From Oscarella lobularis (taxonomy: Eukaryota > Porifera > Homoscleromorpha > Homosclerophorida > Oscarellidae): a DNA stretch of 64,000 bases. This document shows positions 24,202 to 37,746 of the stretch, in pieces. The stretch covers positions 2,799,614 to 2,863,613 of the forward strand of contig NC_089181.1 in NCBI RefSeq assembly GCF_947507565.1, in the 5' to 3' direction. The notes beneath the pieces are model-generated. The model was not told the origin of the DNA. It was given only the letters and a program-made list of their open reading frames with translations, and searched no databases. Made by a program: the position numbers and the translations under genes. How positions within the stretch are numbered: the stretch's first letter is position 1; each line of letters starts with the position of its first letter.

Positions 24202-24675
24202 TTAGTTGAATTCCTTAGCAAACGTTCCCTGCAAAAAATGAAGTACATGTACTGTAATTGGACGAGAATGCTTTCTCACCTCTTCAATTAGCGATTTTGC
24301 TGCTGTAGTCACACAAAATTGCTGGAGTTAACCGAGTGATTCCTCGAGAAAACGGCCAGTTCCTTACAGACGTCCGAAAGACACGGTAACGCCGCGACGG
24401 CTCGCAATTCTGACTTCGAAGCAAACTGGGACTCTGAGAGTCTATATTCCGCACGCAGTGGTCCGTGGTTCCTTCAACAGTCTCGATTTGAACCATTTGA
24501 CAGGCGAGAACGGCGGGTCGCGGCGCGGAGAAGACTATTCCAATGCTCTATAGCGCGCTAACCTACGTGTATCGAACTGTATCGAAGGAATTGCGGCGGC
24601 TTACATTCGTCGTCGACGACATCATTGTCGTCGTCGTCGTCGTCGTTCTGTAGGTTCTTGCCTTCGTTCTCCGCC
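24202..24675 (-). CDS. Small acidic hypothetical protein
   Basis: Exon 1 from ATG 24675 encodes MAENEGKNLQN, a run of aspartates, then NDVVDDE, ending at a good GTAAGC donor in phase 1. A phase-compatible continuation is FASKSELRAVAALPCLSDV, then SAKSLIEE, then GTFAKEFN and a TAA at 24202-24204, each bounded by GTAAGG, GTGAGA and CAG sites. The total would be about 60 residues. I do not recognise it. An alternative frame (YSQSPSLLRSQNCEPS) also splices, so the model is tentative. It shares an upstream region with the CCAAT/GC-box block at about 24.8 kb. Confidence 0.4.
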
Positions 24676-24821
24676 ATCTTGAAGTCGCGTGCGCAATCAT
24701 GCGTCACGCACGTGCAGTCTTGCATCAGATGACGCCAAAAATAAACTGCTGACTCTCACGGCCGACAGGACTACAAGTCAAACCGGTATTCAAACCGGTT
24801 TGCTTTTCGCGCCTCTATGTT

Positions 24822-24892
24822 TCGGACCAATCAGAGCGCTGGGTGAGACCAACGTGACCGCGACGGACCAATCAGCGCGTTGGGCGGGGCTA
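24822..24892. promoter_or_regulatory. Twin CCAAT boxes and GC box, probable bidirectional promoter
   Basis: CCAATCAG occurs twice on the plus strand (24827 and 24868), each preceded by GGA, about one helical repeat multiple apart (41 bp). A GC box GGGCGGGGC lies at 24882-24890. The spacing is typical of an NF-Y/Sp-type core promoter. It lies about 150 bp upstream of the minus-strand acidic-protein start and just before the GC-rich plus-strand block. Confidence 0.55.
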
Positions 24893-24899
24893 TGCGGTT

Positions 24900-25740
24900 C
24901 AAAAGCGAAGCGCACACCGATTTCTCTTCAGTTGCGGCTGAGGGTGGATGCGACGCGGTTCGCTGCGTCTCTTCCTTGATCGGACCGGCAGGGGGAAGAC
25001 AAAAGGCAAGTTCTGGGTTGTTGTTTCAGCGTGGCCCACGGATAATCCGTGCCGGAGCCCGTAGGCAGGGCGATGGGGGGCTTCGGCCTCGGTTTACGCA
25101 CTGGGCGGAAAGGTCGCCGATGTCTTATTGTTGCCAAACAAGTACGGCCCGCGCTAGGCTCGAGCGGGCACGACTTGGAGGGGGTGTCGCAAGCGGTCTG
25201 GTTGCCGGCACTTATCTCACCATTGGCACGATTAGACGGAGGATGACCTGGCCCAGGAGACTTCGGCTTGGGGCATTGCACTGCCTTCCCTGTCGACTCT
25301 ACAAGGTCGGCCGTTCTCCACTTCCGCAAGGCCCGGTTCTTCTCAGGAAGACATACCGAAGGCTTTGGTACCAACGAGCCGGGGGACTCGGTTTTAGGGG
25401 CCGACTCTCGTCCAGGCGGTACTGATCGGAGTGGCCGAGGACCCGCAACTCGCCCGACACTTTTTGGAAGGGGGTCATCGCTTTGCGAAGACTTCCCTGG
25501 GCTACGACGCGTCCGAACCTCCCCGCGGTGTAGCCTGGGTAACGCTAATACGGACGCAACAAAAAGGTACGTACAACGATTATTTTGCAGAGACTAAATT
25601 TCTTTTTTTAGGCTCTAGACGCGATTGAAGAAAGAATTTGCCTACTCGCTGCACGCTCGCGATCAAGTCGCGGGACTAATGTTTTCTAGAATGCTGTGCA
25701 ATTTTTATGTACTGTACTTATCAATGTAATAAATGTAGAA
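24900..25740 (+). other. Unassigned GC-rich block, possible transcription unit
   Basis: About 650 bp (24.9-25.56 kb) are richer in GGC/CCG words and lack the tcg/gac codon texture of neighbouring genes. All three plus frames and one minus frame stay open for 65-180 codons, but none resembles a known family. A good donor (AAAAAG|GTACGT at about 25565) and an acceptor (TTTTTAG at about 25610) are present, with a polyadenylation signal AATAAA at about 25727. It follows the CCAAT/GC-box promoter. It could be a structured noncoding RNA, a lineage-specific gene or a transposon fragment. From here to 26056 nothing else is seen. Confidence 0.35.
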
Positions 25741-26025
25741 TTCGTTCCTGGGAATTTGTCCAATTCGCGCGCGAGAGAGATCTACGTGCATGCACGGTGT
25801 CGCTGCGCAAGGATTGAAGCCCACAGACTCGAATAGCGTCTTACGTTAGTCGTAGATCGTATGGGGTTCTTCCATGCTGTTTTGTTCTCCATTCTCGCCG
25901 TTTCAGCGACGAAAAAACAACAGCGAAACGTACAAGCATTGATATCTCTGTACTTTGCTACATCGCGTACTGTACGGCTCAAAAGAGAATGTATTTGATT
26001 GGGTTTACATGGCAAATAGAATTCA

Positions 26026-27765
<1,740 letters not shown>

Positions 27766-27860
27766 AATTTGTCTGTTACGTAACAATGATGTAATGCACG
27801 TGACCGCTTCAAACCAACTCTGTTCTCTTCCGAAGCTGACGCACGAACGCCTCCTTAGAG

Positions 27861-28436
<576 letters not shown>

Positions 28437-28786
28437 ATGAACGTACAACCAGTCGAGTGGAATGTACATAGATCGAATCCTTGACTCTTTTTTCTTATTA
28501 GCCTGTTTTGTTTAATTATTCACTGTGTTTTACACTGTTAGTTTGCATTGGAAATTGTAGCCAATTATTTAATCATTCTCTTCAGTTCTCCTCTTTAAAA
28601 TAAGTGTCTCACAACACAAGGTTGCCAGTCTCTTAGAAACCAAGCAACGAAAAAAACCGTTTATATAGATAAGGTTGGCCAATTCGTCTCCTTAGCTACC
28701 CCGTTTCTACAGAACTAACAATTAACACTTAGTACCATAGTTCTCAATCAATGAACAAAGGGGTTTAAGCTTCCCGGTCCCAATAT
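28437..28786. other. Convergent 3' intergenic region LC3 / TALPID3
   Basis: AT-rich stretch between the LC3 stop and the TALPID3 stop. It should contain both 3' untranslated regions. No further gene seen. Confidence 0.5.
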
Positions 28787-31700
28787 CTAATCAGCCTGTC
28801 CCGACATACCACTATATGATAGCGACGACACTTCGCTGTACGTGTCTTCACCGCGAAAACTTTCGCTGAACTTGACATCCGATGTGGACGCCGCCGCCGC
28901 CGCCATATCGTCGTCTGGTGCCGGCGATCGCGCCGCCGCTACAAGCACGCGACGACTAATCGACGGCACCTGAACGACGGACGGAAGAAAAGCAGTTTCG
29001 TTTCGGCCTGGCTGCCGTCGAACTGGTCGTCTATCGCGCGCAGACTTGGAAAACAAGCTCCGCATCTCTCGTCCATTATTCGTCGGCGCGTGCGGCCTTT
29101 CGCCCGGCGAATGCGCAGACATTTCGGAAGGTTCCTCCCGCGTTTCGACCCCAACACCCTGAGCGACCTTTCTACGAATCTCACCGGGAGAATTGCCGTC
29201 GTCGATCGAGCCCGAAGCCAGGAAGAGAACTCCTTCTTTGATTGCTTCACTCGCGACTGCGGGCCGAACGGCTTCGCCGTACGACAAATCCTCGCTCTCC
29301 TCGGCTCGTTTCGAGTTGTCGGCGCCGATCACTTCGCCGAGACTGACGTCGTTTTCGTCGCCGAGTTGAGCGACTTCCACGAGCTCGCGAGCAAAATTGA
29401 CGCCCCGTTTAGCTTTCACCGACAACGAAGCCGACGACGAATCAGTCGCACTAAGAGCCGTTTCTTCAGGCGACTGCTCGAGAAAGGCTTCCAAAAAGCC
29501 TCTCACATCACCTTGGAATTCTAAACGAACGAACAGATATCGAGTTAGGAAGAAAAGAGTTGAGTAGAACTTACGCTCTCCGTCGAATGCTTCCTTCGAA
29601 ACGGCTTGACCTTTCGGTCTCTTCGTCAAACGGACGTCTCCCGGCGAAGCCGGAAATTCTCCTTCGCTGAGTTCATTTCCCTTTGCCGTCGTCGCTTCAG
29701 GTGACGACGACGACGGCGGCGGTCTTACCAACAGATACTCCCCTTCGGAAATTTCGGCATCGGTTGTCGATAGTGCCGTCGTCGTGTGATCCGGACGATC
29801 GCCGCTCGATGCTGCAGAGGAGGACGTCAACGACGACGTGCCGCTGACGGACAACGAATACGTCGGCGAACGAAGCGAGACCGAATTGTTGTGCTCCGAC
29901 GTTTGGGTTTCGGCGACAACGAGATTCACCACCTGCCGCGACGGACTAAATGAAAAGGAAATGAAAAGGAAATGACGCAAAAGCCATAGGGTAGAACAAA
30001 CTGACGTTTCCAAGTTTTCCGACTCAACGAACGAGTGGCCGCCGCCGCCGTTCTCGTCGTCGTCGTTTCTTTCCTCTTCCGATAGACAGGGTGTGCTAAT
30101 TTGCGCTACGTCGTCGCCGGGAATAGACGACTTGTTTGAACTGGCAGTATCCGACGGAGTCAGTTCTCTAGTCGTCACCGCTTGATCAATAAACGGTGAT
30201 TTGAACGGCGAAAGGACATCTCCATCCTCCTCTTCTTCTCTCTCCGATTCGGAACGGAGAGGAATTTCTTGGTCCACGGGCGACGGTGGCGGCGTGACGG
30301 ACGGCGTTGCGACTTTTTGACTTTGAACGACTCTATCTTCTTCTTCTTCCACCGACGCCGCCGGCGACGGTGATCGCGTCGGAAGCGGCGTTGCAACGGT
30401 CGAAGAAGAGGACTGCGACGACAGAGGCGGAGTTTTCTTCTCGTGTTCGACGCCGGTAGCTGCGGCAGTTTGACGACGCCACGCTTTGGAAACCATATCC
30501 GTCACAACGGCCCGTTTAAGACGATCGACAAGGTCTTCGTCAACGGAAAGACGCGCTTCAGCGAAAATTCGAACAATAGACGAGCTAAGAGCTAAGGAGA
30601 AAAACACATGAAAGAATTCCGAATAAAAATTGCTTGCGTGTGCAAATACCTGCTTCTTCGTCGGAAAACGACGCGGATTCGTCCACTGAAACGTCGCCGC
30701 TTTCAGGTCGATGCTGGACATCGACACGAGCCTTCAGCTCGCGTTCAATCCTGCAACAGGGGGGAAGATGAGGAATACTGCGCGCCGTATAAAAAAACTA
30801 CGAACCATTCTCGCGCAAATTGTTCAACATCGTTGCTTTGTTCTTCCGCTGCGGCGACGACGAAATGGCCTTCGACTCGAGGAGGTTGACCGGTGAGTGT
30901 CAGAGCGGCTCGATCGACGTTTGGAAGACGCCCGCCTTCCAATTCAACCGTCTCTTGAAGACGCGCTTCGCTCTCGGTAAAAATTTCTTCCTCATCTTCT
31001 TGCAATTCTGCCTTGTCGCCTCCCGCGTCGTCGTCGTCGTCGTCGTTCCCAGGCTGATTAGACGCGGTTCCAATTAGAGAAAAACCGACAAAGCAAGAGA
31101 AAAAAATACCGCATACATATGCATCGACGCGAGCAAAGTGATCGAATTTTCGGACGACATCCGATGCCGTATCACTACGCTGCGTGGGCTAAAAGTCAAT
31201 ATAGGACAGATGGTGCAGGGTGAGTGGAATCCCCTCACCTGGTCTCTTTCATTAGCATCAATGCTTACGTGGGGTAGTGCCTAAAAAACAAGACACCGTT
31301 CTATAAAAAGCGAACGAGAATAATGCATTGACGATGACCTCGAGAGTTAAGCGAGGGAGGACTCTATCTGCATTGTCGCCACCGTCGCTTCTTCCCGCTT
31401 GAATGGCAACGTCGATCCGATTACTCGTACCGCCGTCGTCCGTCGCATCGCTTTTCGCTTCGTCCGACCACGCCTGACGCGGCACGCTGAGGGGGATCGC
31501 TGTCGGATAAATGATCCGCGCGGCAGCGGCGGCGGCGACGGCGGGCGCGGCGCGGGGCTCAAAGGCCACCGTTTTGTGACGAACAGCAGTCGGCGGCACG
31601 AAATGAGGCTGTTTCCGGTCGAATGGAGCTTTTACCGGTTTATTTCCGGTCTAGGGAGCGGTTCGAACGAAATCCGTTTCTATTGCTGCCTGCTGTACCT

Positions 31701-34700
31701 TTTTTCCTTTTGTCTTGCTATCGATTGTAGCCACTTCTTTCCGTTTACTTGGCAGTTTTCGCACGTAGGCCGATCCGGTTCGACGAGCGAAATTCTGCTT
31801 TTTCTTCTTCGTTTTCGAGCCGTCCACTTGCTCGTCGCGCGCAAACGAGACGGCACGACGCGACGACGACTCGCGAGCAATTTCGACCTGAAAAATAAAA
31901 CCCCCGACTACCTGACGTCCAGCAAACACCAGCAAGATCGATCTAATCGTACGTGAATTTCGCGACGAATCGCCTCGACATTGCGAGCGACGTCTCGTCG
32001 AATCGAATCCAAAGTGCCGTCCCTCCTGTGTGCGACGGATATGCAGTCAGCGCATTCGTATGCAAGCGCGCGCGCCCGTGCGTGAATTAGAATTACGTGA
32101 AGGGATCGATATCGTAGAGCGATCGGGCTTCGTGCTCGCGTCGAATCGCCTCCAAATTGTCGTCTAAATTTCGACGCGATTCGTTGCACCGAGCGAGAAT
32201 GTCTTCGGCATCGAGCCAACGCTGATCGATCGTTGATAAGAAGACCGGTGCCGATGCGAGGCTTCTTCCGTTCTAAGAGCCCAGCTTATGGGAAACAAAC
32301 ATCGTACGCGCAGTCGGGGACCTCATTCTTTACGTTTCGTTGGCGCCATTCGGTCGTTCTCTGTCGAGGAATGAAAACAGTGAAAAAAATAGATCCGACT
32401 AAGTTGCACGGATTAACCGTTCGTAGGTCGACTAGTTGCTTTTTGAGCAATTCCAGACGATGTTCCATGCGACAGAAACGATTTTCATTCCTAAAACAAC
32501 CGTTTCTTATCCCATCAGACAAACAAAATAGAAAGGGAGCAGACAAAACCGGAAAGATTGGGTTCAGTTTATTTGGACAATCGTCAGTTCAGTTGTTTGT
32601 TCGACCCCGACTCAACTGTTATGGATCTGACACCAGAAGAAAGCGACGTCGGCGACGTCGGCGTCGGCGTCGTGCATCCCAGCGCTATTCTAATCTACTT
32701 CCCCTCGGACCACACACGCAAAACTAATAAATGCATTGAATCGAAGATGGGTCCCCAGCGGCTCCAGTCAGCAATTAAAACCCGCTGTGAACTAAACAGG
32801 ACGTCTCTCTCTAATTCCCACGCAAATACGGCGGACGTTCCGATTTAGAGTGATGTGTCATGGATTTTCGGGGGCGGCAAGTGTAAGTGCATATTTACAT
32901 TCTCTCTAGAGAAGCATAGTCGTCGCCATAAAGATAATAGTCTAACTAATGCAAAGGTTCCTTTCTCTCTCTGTCACTGTCTCTCCGCATTATTCTATGC
33001 TCCCCTCCCCTCACTATTTTTCCTTTTTGAACAAATCGCCGCCGCCCGTCGCGGCCATAATCGTTTCGATTTCGGCCTGCATGAACGCCCACGGCGTCGA
33101 ATTGCCGGCAACGGGACACCGTTGACCGCTCGGACAAAAGACGTCCGTGCCTTCGCGCTTCGCCGTTCGTATCGACTCGCGCGAGCACGAGAAGCAGAAT
33201 TTGTGCGGAGTCATTGACGGGCACTGAACGAAACGCGTGTCCTGCAGCGGACAGCGGCACGTGAGGCAAAAAAGCGACGACGCAACGGGAAATGACTTTC
33301 CGACCGTCGACGAATAGGCGGCGGCAGCCATCATACCTCGCCCGTACGCCATCAAATTCGGCATCGAACCGAACGGCGGCGACAAGGTGCCGTTAACCCC
33401 ACCGCCGCCGTTCGGCGAATGGGCGGGACTAGGATGCACGTGCGACGAACTCCGAACCGAGTCGACGGCACTGCCCGGCGAAACGTGACCGGCATCGCCG
33501 CCGTTGACTCGGCCGGATAGCGACGTTTCGTGCACAGAATCGCCGCTGCCACTTGAACGTCCGTCGTAACGTTTGGGAGCCGAATCGCCACCGTTTTCAT
33601 GTATGTCGCCGCCGCCGCCGCCACCGCGCGCTCGACGTCGTCTGTCGATTCGCACAAACGGACTGGGTAGGTACGGAAATTTCGGATCCAAATTTGCAGC
33701 GGGCATCAACTCCGAACTAATGGGAGCGCGAAAATATCGAGCCGCTTCCGGTAAAAAATCGGAGAGAAGACGCCAATCGCCGTGAACTCGTTCGTACTCC
33801 AAGTCCTTGTATCCGCTCGACGACGTCGAATAGCGACCGTTGAAACCCATTTTTTCGCGATAGTCGGCGTACATGTGTTTTCCGGTCGCTGACACGCTCT
33901 GGAAGACGTTGCTCGAACCGGGAGGATATTCGATGTAGATTTTCAATTCGCTCTCGCCGTTGCCGCGAACGATTGCGTCGAAGGAAAAAACGCGACCGAC
34001 GAGACTGGGATCTTTGACGAGTCGCACGTTGAACGGCACGCACTTGTTCAATCCGACGAGCGTGTCGCGTGCAATCGCCTGCGCCGTCGTCGTCGTCGTC
34101 GTCGTCGTGGACGACGGTGGTAGCGGCGGCGGCGGCGGCAGAGACGGATAGTGTTGATTTGTTGTAGGCGGTAGCCGATGAACAGCTGCTGCCGCTGACG
34201 GCGAAGGTAAGCCGCCCGCTGATTTTATTTCGTCGTAGCGACTCTTGTAGGCGAGCGAAGTGACGTTGTGAGGAATCGGATGATGATCGTTGTTTGTCGT
34301 ATAGTCGAGAGGAGCGCCGCCGCCGCCGCCGCCGTTGCCGTTTGACGTGCTACTACCGTGTCGCATTCGTCTTTCCTCGTCGTTCGACGCCGCCGCGGCG
34401 GCGACGACTTCGGTGGTGCGAACGGCGACGTCGTTCACGTGGGCTCGACGCATTTTACGCGCCGCGTGTATGACCTCTTCGACGCGATCGGCTCCCTCGT
34501 AATTGCAACAGCCTCGACATACGAGCTCGGAGAAATCGGTCAAGACCGCCCAGGGACTGTGAGGTAAATCGCAGAGGTAGCATTTTCGACGGGCCGGAAC
34601 ACCGTACCGAGATGCCATCCCGTGCGACGATCGAGAACGAATGACGCAAATGGGGGACGTCGCGCGGGTCCACTACAGGAAGGGCTGTTGTGTTAACCAA

Positions 34701-37599
34701 CTGCCGAGACCCCAAACATTGACCGGAGGCCCAATAACTAACAATAAACTCAGATACGTTTCTCTCGTCGTGCTCATCTAATGCACATAATTCGGCCCAC
34801 GACGTGAGCGTAATGAGTGCTAATGGAAAAGATCAATTTTCGACGGATGTTCAAGCCGCAAGGCAGTCAAATGACTCCTGGCACCGACATAATACATTTA
34901 GCTCATGTTTATTCAGGCAGTCCCAAACGAGAAAGAAAAACATCGACGACCGCCAATCTCGGAGCGGACATGTTTTGCTAGGGAGGGGAAACACTATCGT
35001 CGTCGCGTCTCGGGTCCGTTCTGACGCTCGAGTCGGTCAGTACAAAAGAAACATGAGAGAACGGGGAGGGGAGGGGCGGGGAGGGGCGGGAAGGGCAGTA
35101 CGAACGTCGTCGCATTGACTCAAATCGAATTCATTTCTTCGCCAATAGAAGAAATGCTTATCAGTACGGTGCACCGAGCCCAATTCGCAATGCCACTTAC
35201 ACGGATTCCACCCTACCCAGTCTCATTAGGCGAATGCCAACGACATCAAGTCCTTTGGCATGGCATGTTGCACGCGCCAACTGGTGGCAAAAACTAATGA
35301 ACGCGCGTGCGCCAATCGTTCTCCCCCCCAGTTTGCCGACAATATCACATGACGGCCAAGTAAACGTATCAGAGAGAGAGACAGAGACAGAGAGAAAGGA
35401 GGGGGTATTGAATTCGACCTCTAACCCCCTCTAACCCCCTCTAACCCCGCCAACAAATGACTATTGCTTGCCCTCGGACCCGGGTCAACATATTCCTAAG
35501 AAGGGTATCTTTAAACAAGACTACCCGTAGAAAGGTCAAGGCAGCCAGCCAACTGATAGGACTATCTATGCGCATGTACGTACGTCGCCACCGCCGCCGC
35601 CAAAGCGGACGTCGCTTTGTCGCAAAAATAAAACCCCGCGCTTACCGTCTAGCCGCCGACGTTTGGACTGCCGTCGCGCTTTCTAGACTGCTACTGTTGT
35701 CAATTGAAACAATTTCCTCTCGTTTCCGTCCATCTAAAACAACAAAATCGAAATGGCTGGAGCAGACAGTCAAGCAAAAGTGCATGCCTTCCATTCCATC
35801 AAGACAGCTACTATCAGTGTCCGAAACCACCGTTTGCCTCGTCCTTAGACAGTCGGATCGAGTCGGCACCGGTGTAACCCTTCGCGGTAGCGGAGTGGCC
35901 AGAATGTCGCCGTCGACCGGCAACAATGACTGAGGGGGAGCGGAGACTACTGGTGGTGGTGGTGGTGGTGGATGAGAATGAGTCACGGTTCTTGCTAGCT
36001 GTGCCTACAACGCGGCACCTATTGATCTAAATTCTACTCTCGTCGTTTTCCTATTACTTGTATATCGGCGTGTCTTTCGTGAAGTCGTTCGAGTTGGCCC
36101 AGTCGAACGTCGGCGTAACGATCGGCCTGCTCTTGAAATCGGCGCTGTCTCGCCGTCATGTCGGCTTCTTGTCGATCGCGTAGCGCATGCAATTGCGATA
36201 CGAGACCGGCGACCTGAGACGTTAGCGCCTGCGACGCCTTGAAAGAAAAACACAGTGCTAAAACGTCAGACAAAAAAGTCTCTAGAGAACCTGTACATAG
36301 GGTCCAGACGACGTTATTGCTGCGGTGGCGGCGGTGGCGGCGGCGGCGGCTGCAGCTGCCGTCGCCGCCGCCGCAGTGGAAGTTTGGTCTGCAGGTAAAG
36401 AGTCCCCGTCATTTTTCTTTTTTACAGGCGATTCAGATATTTGCGGTCGCGATAGAAGGACTCGTTTAGGTTGAACGGTGCGTTTTGCGACGGCTTGTTT
36501 TGCGTCATGTCTGCGCGAGAACGCTCGTAAGTGGGGGAAGAGAAGATAAAGGGCATTTCGCCGCTAATCGCACTTTTTGGCGAAGACCAGCCGACGTTGT
36601 TTACACGACGCCGTCGCAGACACAATGACGTCACGATCCCTAACTAAATATATAGCAAACGCGGAGAGGAAATCAGAAAAGGAATGTCGTGCGTGTGTTG
36701 TGGTACATACAAGTGCCGCCTTGCATTTGTCGCGCTGTTTTCGTTTCGACGCCCTGTCGAAGTCCACTTCCACTCTACACAAAAGAATTATTAGTTCCAT
36801 TGTAAGAGAAAAATCGATTATTACTACAACGCTGACATCGCGACTGCACGAGCTGGAGACTTGCGGATAGGTTAAATATATTCTCGCCCCCAGGGCCCCC
36901 CCGTTGCAGAATAGAAACGTATGTAAAAACGAAAACCTTACTATGCGCCCCCTTTATCGGGTTCACTGACCACACTCTATAGAACGTTCTCGTCGTCGTT
37001 CCGTTTATAAATCTGTCCTATTTACGTCCAATAATGATAATTTTCTACGAAAATTTCCGGATGTAGAGTTCTCTAACAATTCGATTTCTGTCTCGACGTT
37101 GACGAGGACATCGAGACAGAAATCGTATAAACGTCCTCCTACTAGTTACAACTATTACAACCTGACGTTTCGGCTCGCGTTCGTCTGAAGTCACGATATC
37201 GCTTTCTTTGGAAATTGGAAGAGGCGACGGAACGTCGTTCGTCGATTCGTTGGTGGTAACCACGGGCGACGATCCGGCGACGACGTACGGCGAGTCGATT
37301 TCGCGCAAATTGCCGGTGGGGAGTCGAACTCGTCGAATCGAGGAACCTGAGCCGAGGTTCGTTATAGTCGAGCCCGAATCGTCGTCCGTCAGCGATAAAT
37401 CGGTGAACGAAGAGTGAGGAGGACTTTCGTCGGCTTCCTTTGCTTCGATCGACGCTCGACGAGACGAATTCGAGCCCGCGTCGTCTTCCATGCTGCCTTC
37501 TATGTCGTTGACGGCGGCCAGCGTGACCGTTAGCAGTTCGGTTTTGGGAGAGGGACGCGGGATCCTCTCGCGGGGACCCGCTTCGATTTCGGTCAACAT
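28787..37599 (-). CDS. talpid3: TALPID3 (KIAA0586) centrosomal/ciliary protein
   Basis: Many exons. Landmarks in the vertebrate order are: an alanine/threonine run (STAAAATAAAAAAAATAATA) at about 36.35 kb; a coiled coil with YADVRLGQLERLHERHADIQ at about 36.07 kb; LATPLPRRVTPVP at about 35.88 kb; RNENRFCRMEHRLELLKKQL at about 32.48 kb; the core coiled coil LDAEDILARCNESRRNLDDN plus LEAIRREH at about 32.15 kb; IIYPTAIPLSVPR; SSSIVRIFAEARLSVDEDLV; TPPPSPVDQEIPL; and C-terminal ISEGEYLL, LSEGEF and SPGE motifs, stopping at TAG 28787-28789. TALPID3 acts at the distal centriole in ciliogenesis and Hedgehog signalling. The start (MLTEIEAGP, 37599) and the first exons (to about 36.7 kb) are tentative. 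An IRF2BP gene lies in the intron between about 35637 and 32495, and TIMM9 is divergent upstream. Confidence 0.8.
33014..34618 (-). CDS. irf2bp: IRF2-binding protein (IRF2BP1/2/L family) nested in TALPID3 intron
   Basis: A 534-residue open frame without introns, ATG 34618 to TAG 33014. The N-terminal zinc finger is CYLCDLPHSPWAVLTDFSEL followed by VCRGCCNYEGADRVEEVIHA, nearly identical in pattern to the family's IRF2BP1/2-type finger. The C-terminal RING-like finger has FCLTCRCPLQDTRFVQCPSM, HKFCFSCSRESI, CPSGQRCP and ends PWAFMQAEIETIMA. A low-complexity middle has histidine, proline, glycine and threonine runs. Vertebrate members are nuclear transcriptional corepressors and are also single-exon genes. 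Same strand as the host gene; its own promoter presumably lies in the host intron near the G-rich block at 35063-35095. Confidence 0.92.
   Translation of the reverse strand: MASRYGVPARRKCYLCDLPHSPWAVLTDFSELVCRGCCNYEGADRVEEVIHAARKMRRAHVNDVAVRTTEVVAAAAASNDEERRMRHGSSTSNGNGGGGGGAPLDYTTNNDHHPIPHNVTSLAYKSRYDEIKSAGGLPSPSAAAAVHRLPPTTNQHYPSLPPPPPLPPSSTTTTTTTTAQAIARDTLVGLNKCVPFNVRLVKDPSLVGRVFSFDAIVRGNGESELKIYIEYPPGSSNVFQSVSATGKHMYADYREKMGFNGRYSTSSSGYKDLEYERVHGDWRLLSDFLPEAARYFRAPISSELMPAANLDPKFPYLPSPFVRIDRRRRARGGGGGGDIHENGGDSAPKRYDGRSSGSGDSVHETSLSGRVNGGDAGHVSPGSAVDSVRSSSHVHPSPAHSPNGGGGVNGTLSPPFGSMPNLMAYGRGMMAAAAYSSTVGKSFPVASSLFCLTCRCPLQDTRFVQCPSMTPHKFCFSCSRESIRTAKREGTDVFCPSGQRCPVAGNSTPWAFMQAEIETIMAATGGGDLFKKEK
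35063..35095 (+). promoter_or_regulatory. G-rich GC-box cluster, possible G-quadruplex
   Basis: Seven G-runs of three or four separated by single bases or pairs (GGGGAGGGGAGGGGCGGGG and following) lie about 450 bp upstream of the IRF2BP start, inside the TALPID3 intron. They match overlapping GC boxes and have the G3+N1-2 layout of a stable G-quadruplex. Confidence 0.5.
35419..35449 (+). repeat. Three-copy CTCTAACCCC repeat
   Basis: Three tandem copies of a 10-bp unit in the TALPID3 intron, just 3' of a GA-rich stretch (35370-35405). The unit resembles, but is not, the animal telomere repeat CCCTAA. Confidence 0.7.
37082..37125. repeat. Perfect 15-bp inverted repeat with 14-nt loop
   Basis: CGATTTCTGTCTCGA (37082-37096) is followed 14 nt later by its exact reverse complement (37111-37125). 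It lies in the 5' part of TALPID3, in a likely intron near the end of the Ser-rich exon. Confidence 0.85.
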
Positions 37600-37746
37600 G
37601 AGATTTCCGACAGCTCTTAGTCGTTCGTTGGCGCGAACAAAAGCGAAAATGGCGAGAAACGAACGTTTGCGCGGGGCTTGAAATTCGAGAGGAACGTTCA
37701 AGTGCGACTGCGCGGAAAAGAACGTTAGGTGTGGGTGTGGTGCACA

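Noticed and set aside
25530-25560. 7SL/SRP-RNA-like end (AGCCTGGG) in the GC-rich block
   Set aside because: Only a short match; the SRP domain IV core motif is absent.
35419-35449. Interstitial telomere repeat
   Set aside because: The unit is CTCTAACCCC, not CCCTAA, and only three copies are present.
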